Positions 1 through 5,922 of a stretch of 11,368 bases of DNA are shown here, piece by piece; position 1 is the first letter of the stretch, and each line of letters starts with the position of its first letter. The stretch is taken from NCBI GenBank assembly GCA_026193355.1, contig JAPHTL010000054.1, forward strand, positions 1-11,368, written 5' to 3'. The stretch is from Rhodospirillales bacterium. Its GTDB lineage: Bacteria; Pseudomonadota; Alphaproteobacteria; Rhodospirillales; JAPHTL01. The notes beneath the pieces are model-generated. The model did not search any database and had not been told where the DNA came from. It saw only the letters and a program-made list of their open reading frames with translations. Made by a program: the position numbers and the translations under genes.

Positions 1-1
1 C

Positions 2-634
2 AGCTTGATCCCCATGGTCATCGAGACCACCAACAGGGGTGAGCGAGCCTATGATATCTATTCGCGCCTTCTGAAGGAGCGGATCATCTTCCTCACTGGC
101 GGGGTCAATGATGCCGTCTCCAGCGTCATTTGCGCGCAACTGTTGTTTCTTGAGGCGGAAAATCCGACCAAGGATATTTCTTTCTACATCAACTCTCCGG
201 GCGGCATCGTTACATCCGGTTTGGCGATCTACGACACCATGCGTTATATCCGCCCCGATGTTTCGACGGTTTGTATAGGGCAGGCGGCCTCGATGGGATC
301 GCTGCTGTTGACCGCCGGTACGAAAGGCAAGCGGTATGCGCTTCCCAATGCCCGGATCATGGTCCATCAACCTTCTGGCGGGTTCCAGGGGCAGGCGACG
401 GATATCGAAATTCACGCCAGGGAGATCCTCTCCCTCCGCTCGAGGCTCAACAACATTTACGTTGAACACACGGGGCAGGACATCAAGGACATTGAAGACG
501 CGGTGGAGCGTGACCGCTTCCTGTCACCTGAAGATGCTGTGGATTTCGGTCTTATCGACGAGGTTGTCTACAGCCGCCCTCCATCTGAGAATGACGAGAA
601 TTCGGAAAAAGAAGGCGAGGAAAGCCGGGATTAA
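2..634 (+). CDS. clpP: ATP-dependent Clp protease proteolytic subunit ClpP (5' partial)
   Basis: ClpP is the serine peptidase of the cytoplasmic ClpXP/ClpAP machines. It forms two stacked heptameric rings and cuts substrates unfolded by its AAA+ partner. Counting from the Leu codon at position 5, the catalytic triad is intact: Ser96 in the AASMG motif, His121 in MVHQP and Asp170 in ERDRFLS. The handle region and the NSPGG motif (residues 63-67) are also normal. The frame stays open to the left edge and reads S-L-I-P-M-V-I-E-T-T. This matches the N-terminal part of alphaproteobacterial ClpP after its first few residues, so I treat the gene as cut by the window and not as starting at the TTG at 5 or the ATG at 14. 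The C-terminal tail is acidic and serine-rich. clpX follows after 140 bases. Confidence 0.97.
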   Translation, partial: SLIPMVIETTNRGERAYDIYSRLLKERIIFLTGGVNDAVSSVICAQLLFLEAENPTKDISFYINSPGGIVTSGLAIYDTMRYIRPDVSTVCIGQAASMGSLLLTAGTKGKRYALPNARIMVHQPSGGFQGQATDIEIHAREILSLRSRLNNIYVEHTGQDIKDIEDAVERDRFLSPEDAVDFGLIDEVVYSRPPSENDENSEKEGEESRD

Positions 635-646
635 CCCCAGTTTAAC
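631..646. promoter_or_regulatory. Candidate CtrA-type binding site (TTAA-N7-TTAAC)
   Basis: The sequence has TTAAC at 631-635 and again at 642-646, which is a direct repeat with an 11-base period. Together they fit the full consensus TTAA-N7-TTAA known for the alphaproteobacterial response regulator CtrA. The site overlaps the clpP stop codon and lies about 130 bases upstream of the clpX start. It is the only such match I found by eye in the window. That CtrA binds here is an inference. Confidence 0.4.
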
Positions 647-673
647 GGGTGTTCCCCCATCGTCTTTTAAGGG

Positions 674-706
674 TTGGTGCGTATGCGCCGCGTCCCTATT
701 TATGAT
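674..706 (+). promoter_or_regulatory. Weak candidate promoter for clpX
   Basis: TTGGTG (674-679) is followed after 17 bases by TATTTA (697-702). A better -10 lookalike, TATGAT (701-706), overlaps the latter but sits too far from the -35. The match is poor. clpX could equally be read through from clpP, because I see no convincing intrinsic terminator in the 140-base gap. Confidence 0.25.
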
Positions 707-774
707 TGTGTGAGCACGATGCAAGCGGTTAAGGTTTCTGTTTGCGGGGTGACCGGCTACCCAACGGAGAGAAA

Positions 775-2040
775 ATGAGCAAGTCCAGCGGCGGTGATTC
801 AAAGAACACCCTCTACTGCTCGTTCTGCGGAAAGAGTCAGCATGAGGTCCGCAAACTGATTGCAGGGCCCACGGTATTCATCTGTGATGAATGCGTAGAG
901 CTTTGCATGGATATCATCCGCGAAGAGCACAAGAGCAACCTGATCAATTCGAGTGACGGTGTTCCTACGCCGGTCGACATCTGCAATGTCCTGGACGATT
1001 ACGTCATCGGGCAGGAACATGCGAAGCGCGTCCTGTCCGTTGCCGTGCACAACCACTACAAACGGCTGAGCCACGGCAAGAAGGCCAGCGATGTTGAACT
1101 GGCAAAATCCAACATCCTCCTGATGGGGCCGACCGGTTGCGGCAAGACGCTGCTGGCCCAGACGCTGGCGCGGATCATTGATGTGCCGTTCACCATGGCT
1201 GATGCAACGACGCTGACCGAGGCGGGCTATGTGGGCGAGGACGTGGAAAACATCATCCTCAAACTGTTGCAGGCCGCCGATTACAATGTCGAGCGCGCGC
1301 AGCGTGGCATTGTCTATATCGACGAGGTCGACAAGATTTCGCGCAAATCCGATAACCCCTCCATTACACGGGACGTTTCCGGTGAAGGCGTTCAGCAGGC
1401 GTTGCTGAAGATCATGGAGGGAACGGTCGCCAGCGTTCCTCCCCAGGGTGGACGCAAACATCCCCAGCAGGAATTCCTGCAGGTGGATACGACGAACATC
1501 CTTTTCATTTGCGGCGGAGCGTTCGCCGGGCTTGAGAAAATCATTTCGCAGCGCGGTCGTGGCGCGGCCATCGGTTTCGGCGCAGACGTCAAGGCGCCGG
1601 AAGATCGCAAGACGGGCGAAATTCTCAAGAGCGTGGAACCCGAAGATCTTCTCAAATTCGGCCTGATACCTGAGTTCGTCGGCCGGGTACCCGTTCTCGC
1701 GACTCTCAATGATCTGAGCGAAAGCGCCCTGATCGAGATTCTGAGCAAGCCGAAAAATGCGCTGGTCAAACAATACCAGCGTCTTTTCGAGATGGAGGAT
1801 GTGCGCCTCAAGTTCACCGATGGCGCGCTAAAGGGTATCGCCAAGAAAGCGATCGAACGGAAGACCGGTGCGCGTGGTTTGCGCTCCATCCTCGAGAGCA
1901 TCCTTCTCGAAACCATGTTCGAACTTCCTGGTCTTGACGGCGTTGAAGAAGTTGTCGTCAACAAGGAAGTTGCGGAAGGCCGCGGGAAGCCCCTCTATAT
2001 TTATGCCGACCGTAAAGGCGATGTAGAAAGCAGCGCCTGA
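775..2040 (+). CDS. clpX: ATP-dependent Clp protease ATP-binding subunit ClpX
   Basis: ClpX is a hexameric AAA+ unfoldase that recognises tagged or adaptor-delivered proteins and feeds them to ClpP. The 421-residue product has the usual layout. An N-terminal zinc-binding domain carries Cys15, Cys18, Cys37 and Cys40. Walker A is GPTGCGKT at 118-125, and Walker B is at 179-184 ending in Asp-Glu. The substrate-gripping pore loop GYVG is at 151-154, the RKH loop at 227-229, and the ClpP-docking IGF loop at 266-268. The sensor-2 motif GARGLR lies near the C-terminus. I chose the ATG at 775 because GGAGAG lies just upstream (766-771) and the protein then begins MSKSSGG as in relatives. An in-frame TTG at 742 would add 11 residues unlike the family. 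The clpP-clpX pairing is the standard arrangement. Confidence 0.98.
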   Translation: MSKSSGGDSKNTLYCSFCGKSQHEVRKLIAGPTVFICDECVELCMDIIREEHKSNLINSSDGVPTPVDICNVLDDYVIGQEHAKRVLSVAVHNHYKRLSHGKKASDVELAKSNILLMGPTGCGKTLLAQTLARIIDVPFTMADATTLTEAGYVGEDVENIILKLLQAADYNVERAQRGIVYIDEVDKISRKSDNPSITRDVSGEGVQQALLKIMEGTVASVPPQGGRKHPQQEFLQVDTTNILFICGGAFAGLEKIISQRGRGAAIGFGADVKAPEDRKTGEILKSVEPEDLLKFGLIPEFVGRVPVLATLNDLSESALIEILSKPKNALVKQYQRLFEMEDVRLKFTDGALKGIAKKAIERKTGARGLRSILESILLETMFELPGLDGVEEVVVNKEVAEGRGKPLYIYADRKGDVESSA

Positions 2041-2080
2041 ACACGTTGTCGACCTCCTGGGATATTTGGCCAGATCTTGT

Positions 2081-2112
2081 GGCGAGGTTACGCTTGTAAC
2101 TCGACCATTTTT
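2081..2112 (+). terminator. Probable intrinsic terminator after clpX
   Basis: CGAG-g-TTAC (2083-2091, one bulged G) pairs with GTAA-CTCG (2096-2103) around a GCTT loop. It can extend by G2081-G2082 pairing with C2105-C2106. The hairpin is followed directly by ATTTTT (2107-2112). It sits 41 bases after the clpX stop and would separate clpX transcription from lon. Confidence 0.55.
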
Positions 2113-2141
2113 GGGTTGTCTTTGATCCATGATCGTCCGGC

Positions 2142-2177
2142 CCCTTGAAAGAAGTGGTAGAAGAAGCCAAATCTTAG
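2142..2177 (+). promoter_or_regulatory. Candidate heat-shock (sigma32-type) promoter for lon
   Basis: CCCTTGAAA at 2142-2150 matches the CTTGAA -35 element of RpoH-dependent promoters. The -10 region is less clear: CCAAATCT at 2167-2174 lies 17 bases after the CTTGAA core plus one base, and it only partly fits CYTATNT or CCCCATNT. The position fits well, downstream of the clpX terminator and about 75 bases before the lon start. lon is a heat-shock gene in other proteobacteria. The assignment is an inference resting mainly on the -35. Confidence 0.4.
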
Positions 2178-2192
2178 GGGCGAGAAACACAG

Positions 2193-2225
2193 GCCCTGAC
2201 CGCCGTAACATGGCGCAGGCAGGGC
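2193..2225 (+). other. Hairpin in the lon leader
   Basis: GCCCTG (2193-2198) pairs with CAGGGC (2220-2225), and inside it CGCC (2201-2204) pairs with GGCG (2212-2215) around a GTAACAT loop. There is no T-run after it, so it is not an intrinsic terminator. It ends 16 bases before the lon Shine-Dalgarno AAGGA (2241-2245) and leaves that site exposed. Its role, if any, is unknown; RNA stability is one possibility. Confidence 0.4.
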
Positions 2226-2252
2226 AACGTAAGACTGAAAAAGGATAACCAA

Positions 2253-4664
2253 GTGGAAACAAAGAAAAGCGAGACCTATCCGGTCCTTCCCCTCCGGGAT
2301 ATCGTTGTCTTTCCGCATATGATCGTTCCGCTTTTCGTCGGCCGCGACAAATCTGTGCGCGCCCTTGAAGATGTCATGAAGGACGACAAGCAGATCCTTT
2401 TGATCGCCCAGAAGGATGCCGCCCAGGACGATCCGGACAAGGACGACATTTACACGGTGGGAACGGTTTCCACTGTTCTTCAGTTGCTCAAGCTTCCCGA
2501 CGGTACGGTAAAGGTCCTTGTCGAGGGCGGGCATCGTGCGCGCATTCTCCGCTACACGGAGAATGATTCCTTTTTCGAGGCCGTCGCGGAAAACATCGAG
2601 GAAGGCGAGGATGAGGGGCGTGAGCTTGAAGCCCTGTCGCGTTCCGTTGTTAGCCAGTTTGAGCAGTATATAAAGCTCAACAAGAAGATTCCGCCAGAAG
2701 TGCTTGTTTCGATTAATCAAATCGAAGAGCCGACAAAGCTTGCCGATACGATTTCATCGCATCTGGCCCTTAAGATCTCGGAAAAGCAGGACCTGCTTGA
2801 AGTCCCGAGCGTCGCCGAGCGGCTTGAGCGCGTCTACTCCTTCATGGAAGGCGAAATCGGCGTTCTCCAGGTTGAGAAGAAGATCCGCAATCGCGTCAAG
2901 CGCCAGATGGAAAAGACCCAGCGCGAGTACTACCTGAACGAACAGCTCAAGGCCATCCAGAAGGAACTGGGCGAGGGCGAAGAGGGACGCGACGAGGCTA
3001 CGGAGATCGAGGAACGGATCGCCGCGACGAAGTTGACCAAGGAAGCCCGGGAAAAGGCTCTGGCGGAAGTGAAAAAGCTTCGCTCCATGAGCCCCATGTC
3101 CGCCGAGGCGACGGTCGTTCGCAACTACCTCGACTGGCTGCTCAACATTCCCTGGAAGAAGCGCTCCAAGGTCAAGAAAGACATCAAGCTTGCGGAAACG
3201 ATCCTCAATGCCGACCACTTCGGCCTTGAGAAGGTCAAGGAGCGGATTCTCGAATATCTTGCGGTTCAGCAGAGAACCAACAAGGTGAAGGGGCCGATCC
3301 TCTGCCTCGTCGGTCCTCCTGGCGTTGGCAAGACGTCACTCGGCAAATCGATTGCACGCGCGACCGGCCGCAACTTCGTGCGGATGTCCCTTGGCGGTGT
3401 TCGTGACGAGGCGGAAATTCGCGGCCACAGGCGCACCTATATCGGATCCATGCCCGGAAAAGTCATCCAGGGGATGAAAAAGGCGAAGACGTCCAATCCG
3501 TTGTTCCTTCTCGATGAGTTGGACAAGATGGGCAATGACTGGCGTGGCGATCCGGCTTCGGCGCTGCTTGAGGTTCTGGATCCCGAGCAGAACAACAGCT
3601 TCAGCGACCACTATCTTGAGGTCGATTATGACCTGTCCGATGTGATGTTCGTGTGCACGGCCAATACCCTGCGTATGCCGGCGCCGCTGCTGGACCGCAT
3701 GGAGATGCTCAGGATTTCTGGTTATACGGAAGACGAGAAAGTCGAAATCGCCCGTCGCCACCTGATCGACAAGCAAACGGAAGCGGCTGGCCTGAAGAAA
3801 GGAGAGTGGTCCATTTCGGACGGCGCACTCCGCGATCTGATCCGTTATTACACGCGCGAATCCGGCGTCCGTAGCCTTGAACGCGAGATCGCAAATCTTT
3901 GCCGCAAGGGTGTGACCGAGATCGTCCGTGAAGGAACGCAAAGCGTTAAACTGACCAGCCGAAATCTCGAGAAATATGCCGGTGTCCGCAAGTTCCGCTT
4001 TGGCGTGGCGGAGGAAGACGACCTTGTCGGCGTTGTCACCGGCCTGGCATGGACGGAAGTGGGGGGCGAATTGCTTTCCATTGAATCCGTGATGCTTCCG
4101 GGCAAGGGCGGCATAAAGCACACCGGCAAACTCGGCGATGTGATGACGGAAAGCATTCAGGCGGCGCGGTCCTTCGTTCATTCGCGGGCCGCCAGCTTTG
4201 GCGTCAAGCCGACGGTTTTCAAAACAAAGGATATCCACGTTCACGTTCCCGAAGGCGCGACGCCCAAGGACGGCCCCTCGGCCGGTGTGGGCATGGTGAC
4301 TTCGATCGTTTCCGTTCTGACCGGCATACCGATCCGCAAGGATGTCGCGATGACGGGCGAGATTACGCTTCGTGGACGGGTGTTGCCGATCGGCGGCCTT
4401 AAGGAAAAGCTTCTGGCTGCGCTTCGTGGGGGGATCAAGCTGGTCCTGATCCCCAAGGACAATGAAAAGGATCTGGTGGAAATTCCTGATAACGTCAAAC
4501 GCGGAATGAAGATCATCCCCGTTGCAACGGTTGATGAGGTTCTGAAGAATGCCCTTGTCTCTCCGCTGGTACCCATCGAATGGGACGAGGAGGACGAAGC
4601 GATTGCCGATAAATCGGTTGCCGCCGGCGGTGCAGGTGAAGACGTTACGGTGACAACCCACTGA
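2253..4664 (+). CDS. lon: ATP-dependent protease Lon (La), LonA type
   Basis: Lon is a homohexameric cytoplasmic protease that degrades misfolded and selected regulatory proteins. The 803-residue product is full length for LonA. The N-terminal substrate-binding LON domain covers about 8-200, and a charged helical linker follows at about 205-300. In the AAA+ module, Walker A is GPPGVGKT at 354-361 and Walker B is FLLDELDKM at about 418-426. In the C-terminal peptidase, the catalytic Ser676 lies in PKDGPSAG and Lys719 in GGLKEKLL, with the expected 43-residue separation. The start is GTG, with AAGGA at 2241-2245 spaced 7 bases away, and no nearer ATG gives a plausible N-terminus. The C-terminal tail after about 775 is acidic. 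Flanking terminators suggest that lon is its own transcription unit. Confidence 0.98.
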   Translation: METKKSETYPVLPLRDIVVFPHMIVPLFVGRDKSVRALEDVMKDDKQILLIAQKDAAQDDPDKDDIYTVGTVSTVLQLLKLPDGTVKVLVEGGHRARILRYTENDSFFEAVAENIEEGEDEGRELEALSRSVVSQFEQYIKLNKKIPPEVLVSINQIEEPTKLADTISSHLALKISEKQDLLEVPSVAERLERVYSFMEGEIGVLQVEKKIRNRVKRQMEKTQREYYLNEQLKAIQKELGEGEEGRDEATEIEERIAATKLTKEAREKALAEVKKLRSMSPMSAEATVVRNYLDWLLNIPWKKRSKVKKDIKLAETILNADHFGLEKVKERILEYLAVQQRTNKVKGPILCLVGPPGVGKTSLGKSIARATGRNFVRMSLGGVRDEAEIRGHRRTYIGSMPGKVIQGMKKAKTSNPLFLLDELDKMGNDWRGDPASALLEVLDPEQNNSFSDHYLEVDYDLSDVMFVCTANTLRMPAPLLDRMEMLRISGYTEDEKVEIARRHLIDKQTEAAGLKKGEWSISDGALRDLIRYYTRESGVRSLEREIANLCRKGVTEIVREGTQSVKLTSRNLEKYAGVRKFRFGVAEEDDLVGVVTGLAWTEVGGELLSIESVMLPGKGGIKHTGKLGDVMTESIQAARSFVHSRAASFGVKPTVFKTKDIHVHVPEGATPKDGPSAGVGMVTSIVSVLTGIPIRKDVAMTGEITLRGRVLPIGGLKEKLLAALRGGIKLVLIPKDNEKDLVEIPDNVKRGMKIIPVATVDEVLKNALVSPLVPIEWDEEDEAIADKSVAAGGAGEDVTVTTH

Positions 4665-4700
4665 CCGCTGTCAACACAAGGTCGGCAGGGTGACTTTATT

Positions 4701-4735
4701 ACGGGCGGGAAGCGCAATCTTTCCGCCCGTTTTTC
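4701..4735 (+). terminator. Intrinsic terminator after lon
   Basis: ACGGGCGG(G)AA at 4701-4711 pairs with TTCCGCCCGT at 4721-4730, with one unpaired G in the left arm. The loop is about 9 bases and the stem runs into TTTTT. It lies 37 bases after the lon stop codon and isolates lon from hupB. Confidence 0.85.
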
Positions 4736-4779
4736 ATCAACAAACGATGAAGTGAAACATCCCGTTCCTGATCAAGGTT

Positions 4780-4788
4780 TTATCCACA
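4780..4788 (+). promoter_or_regulatory. Perfect single DnaA box (TTATCCACA)
   Basis: TTATCCACA is the canonical high-affinity DnaA-binding 9-mer. It stands alone in the lon-hupB gap, about 52 bases before the proposed hupB -35. I found no second perfect box nearby, so this does not look like an origin. A DnaA regulatory or titration site is possible; chance occurrence is also possible. Confidence 0.4.
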
Positions 4789-4824
4789 AAAAAACGCCTG
4801 AAAAACGCCAAAAACCTAGGAAAA
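4788..4824. promoter_or_regulatory. Phased A-tracts upstream of the hupB promoter
   Basis: Four A-runs start at 4788 (7 A), 4801 (5 A), 4810 (5 A) and 4821 (4 A). Their centres are about 9-12 bases apart, close to one helical turn. AAAAACGCC is repeated exactly at 4790-4798 and 4801-4809. Such spacing is known to bend DNA. It ends 15 bases before the proposed -35 and could act as an upstream promoter element or as a binding site for HU or other nucleoid proteins. Confidence 0.45.
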
Positions 4825-4839
4825 TAGCGATGTACGTGA

Positions 4840-4869
4840 TTGACGGCATCGTTTGCAACGATCTAAACT
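4840..4869 (+). promoter_or_regulatory. Candidate hupB promoter with palindromic spacer
   Basis: TTGACG (4840-4845, 5 of 6 to TTGACA) and TAAACT (4864-4869, 4 of 6 to TATAAT) are 18 bases apart. This places transcription start near 4876 with a leader of about 57 bases. The spacer holds a perfect inverted repeat, ATCGTT-TGC-AACGAT (4848-4862). This is a typical operator position, so repression by an unknown factor is a reasonable inference. Confidence 0.5.
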
Positions 4870-4884
4870 CCCGCACTCTCAGAC

Positions 4885-4900
4885 TTTGCACTATTGCAAA
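4885..4900. repeat. Inverted repeat TTTGCA-CTAT-TGCAAA in the hupB leader
   Basis: This is a perfect 6-base inverted repeat with a 4-base spacer, lying between the proposed transcription start and the GTG start. The same TTTGCA word also occurs at 4852-4857 and 4914-4919. It may be a small leader hairpin or a protein-binding site. No function is known to me. Confidence 0.45.
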
Positions 4901-4932
4901 TCCTTCCAGTTTTTTTGCAGAGGGGGCCTACT

Positions 4933-5205
4933 GTGAATAAAAATGATCTCGTTGCAGCCGTCGCGACCAGCGCCGGTCTTTCGAAAGCCGATGCCGCCAA
5001 GGCGGTAGACGGTGTTTTTGATTCGATTACCGGAGCCCTTAAAAAGGGTGGCGAAGTTCGCCTCGTAGGTTTCGGAACCTTCAGTGTCGCCAATCGCGCC
5101 GCTTCTGAGGGCCGTAATCCGCGTACGGGCGAGAAAATCAAGATTCCCGCCTCCAAACAGCCGAAGTTCAAGGCTGGCAAGGGTCTGAAGGACGCCGTCA
5201 ACTAA
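4933..5205 (+). CDS. hupB: DNA-binding protein HU
   Basis: HU is a small dimeric nucleoid protein that binds and bends DNA without strong sequence preference and aids replication, repair and transcription. The 90-residue product has the standard length. The helical dimerisation half carries GFGTF at 46-50, and the beta-arm carries GRNPRTG at 60-66. Pro63 is the residue that intercalates into the minor groove. The C-terminal end is basic. The start is GTG, supported by AGGGGG at 4921-4926 spaced 6 bases away and by the family-typical N-terminus MNKNDLV. Starting upstream would add residues from the leader. It is a single-gene unit between the lon terminator and its own terminator. HU and IHF are related; the length and the K/R pattern favour HU. 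The symbol hupB is conventional for this locus, and hup would be equally acceptable. Confidence 0.96.
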   Translation: MNKNDLVAAVATSAGLSKADAAKAVDGVFDSITGALKKGGEVRLVGFGTFSVANRAASEGRNPRTGEKIKIPASKQPKFKAGKGLKDAVN

Positions 5206-5228
5206 GCGTTCTTTCGATTCCAAAGATC

Positions 5229-5269
5229 AGAATGCCGGTTGGGTGAATACCTGACCGGCATTCTTTTTT
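5229..5269 (+). terminator. Intrinsic terminator after hupB
   Basis: AGAATGCCGGT (5229-5239) is perfectly complementary to ACCGGCATTCT (5254-5264), an 11-base stem with a 14-base loop. The right arm runs into a T-run (5264-5269). It starts 23 bases after the hupB stop. Confidence 0.92.
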
Positions 5270-5291
5270 CCGGTTTGCTTCTCAAGTGGTA

Positions 5292-5320
5292 TTGGCGCGC
5301 TACGCGCAACGGTTTATATG
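5292..5320 (+). promoter_or_regulatory. Candidate promoter for tRNA-Val
   Basis: TTGGCG (5292-5297) and TATATG (5315-5320) are 17 bases apart, with a predicted start near 5327, about 24 bases before the tRNA. The spacer side of the -35 contains the inverted repeat GCGCG-CTA-CGCGC (5295-5307). Location just after the hupB terminator supports the call. Confidence 0.5.
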
Positions 5321-5350
5321 GAAGTGCGCTCAAGGTTACGGGCGACAATC

Positions 5351-5426
5351 GGGCGGTTAGCTCAGCTGGTAGAGCGCCTGCTTTACACGCAGGATGTCGG
5401 CGGTTCGAACCCGTCACCGCCCACCA
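5351..5426 (+). tRNA. tRNA-Val (anticodon UAC)
   Basis: This is a 76-base cloverleaf. The acceptor stem GGGCGGT (5351-5357) pairs with ACCGCCC (5416-5422), with discriminator A5423 and an encoded CCA (5424-5426). The anticodon stem CCTGC/GCAGG encloses the loop TTTACAC, with anticodon TAC at 5384-5386, which reads valine GUA and, by wobble, other GUN codons. The D-arm GCTCAGCTGGTAGAGC and the T-loop TTCGAAC are canonical. Confidence 0.97.
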
Positions 5427-5449
5427 TTCATCCCTGTTGCTGTGAATGG
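5424..5449 (+). other. Hairpin overlapping the tRNA-Val CCA end
   Basis: CCATTCA (5424-5430) is perfectly complementary to TGAATGG (5443-5449) across a 12-base loop. The left arm begins with the encoded CCA of the tRNA. No T-run follows, so it does not look like an intrinsic terminator. It could influence 3' processing of the tRNA precursor; this is an inference. Confidence 0.35.
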
Positions 5450-5590
5450 CTAAGGAATGCACCGTTAGAATCGGAAAAGGTGGTCATACCTGTTGGCCTG
5501 ATCCATCCGGGTTTGCCCCATCGTCTGCCGTGAAAATGCCTGGTGGCATGCCGTTGAATTTAAGTGGCGGTAATTGTGGCATAAACACTC
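5450..5590. other. Inter-tRNA spacer with no recognisable gene
   Basis: The DNA between the tRNA-Val trailer and the tRNA-Asp promoter holds only short open frames. The longest begins at ATG 5446 (70 codons), has no Shine-Dalgarno and has no recognisable family. A small hairpin, TGCC-TGGT-GGCA, is present near 5538. I see nothing else that I can name. Confidence 0.5.
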
Positions 5591-5619
5591 TTGCAAAGGG
5601 GTCTGAGGCAGATTATAAG
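5591..5619 (+). promoter_or_regulatory. Candidate promoter for tRNA-Asp
   Basis: TTGCAA (5591-5596) and TATAAG (5614-5619, 5 of 6 to TATAAT) are 17 bases apart. Predicted transcription start is near 5626, giving a 5' leader of about 53 bases to be removed by RNase P. This is the best sigma70-type match in the window. Confidence 0.55.
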
Positions 5620-5678
5620 GTGCACACCATTGAGATGGAGATGACGTTAACATCTTGATTTTTATGGCGTTTCCCCAC

Positions 5679-5755
<77 letters not shown>

Positions 5756-5782
5756 TTTCCTTCCCCACTTTTGTTCTTGATG

Positions 5783-5808
5783 CGCCCTGCCTACAAGGGG
5801 GTGGGGCG
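5783..5808 (+). other. GC-rich hairpin downstream of tRNA-Asp
   Basis: CGCCCTGCC (5783-5791) can pair with GGTGGGGCG (5800-5808), with two G-U pairs in RNA and an 8-base loop. It lacks a following T-run, so it is at best a processing or Rho-linked 3' end for the tRNA-Asp transcript. Confidence 0.25.
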
Positions 5809-5922
5809 AGGCTTGTTCCGCGCGATTTACGGGCCATTTACGATCACGCAGGGGTGGGTTGCGGTTTTCGAAGAGCTTTTTTCCCTTACCCTCTTGAACC
5901 TCGTATATGTTTAGCCTGAAAA

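Noticed and set aside
635..660. Possible terminator after clpP
   Set aside because: Only a short imperfect AACCCC/GGG-T-GTT pairing without a T-run; too weak to call.
799..1773. A 324-codon minus-strand open frame opposite clpX
   Set aside because: Antisense shadow; clpX on the plus strand has all catalytic motifs.
3336..4661. A 441-codon open frame on the minus strand opposite lon
   Set aside because: It mirrors the codon structure of lon, which is clearly the real gene. The translation shows no recognisable family and has no ribosome binding site. High GC at third codon positions commonly opens such antisense frames.
4780..4900. Possible replication origin (DnaA box, AT-rich repeats, HU gene)
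   Set aside because: There is only one perfect DnaA box and no dnaA, parAB, hemE or similar origin-linked gene, so a promoter region is the simpler reading.
4752..4940. A 62-codon frame upstream of hupB
   Set aside because: It covers the DnaA box, A-tracts, promoter and palindromes, has no ribosome binding site, and overlaps the hupB start in another frame.
5202..5533. Several short open frames on both strands running through tRNA-Val
   Set aside because: Their translations are the well-known spurious peptides produced by translating tRNA genes (for example AQLVERLLYTQDVGGSNPSP). The tRNA explains them.
5446..5658. A 70-codon plus-strand frame in the inter-tRNA spacer
   Set aside because: No Shine-Dalgarno, no recognisable family, and it runs across the proposed tRNA-Asp promoter. 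Not supportable without conservation.
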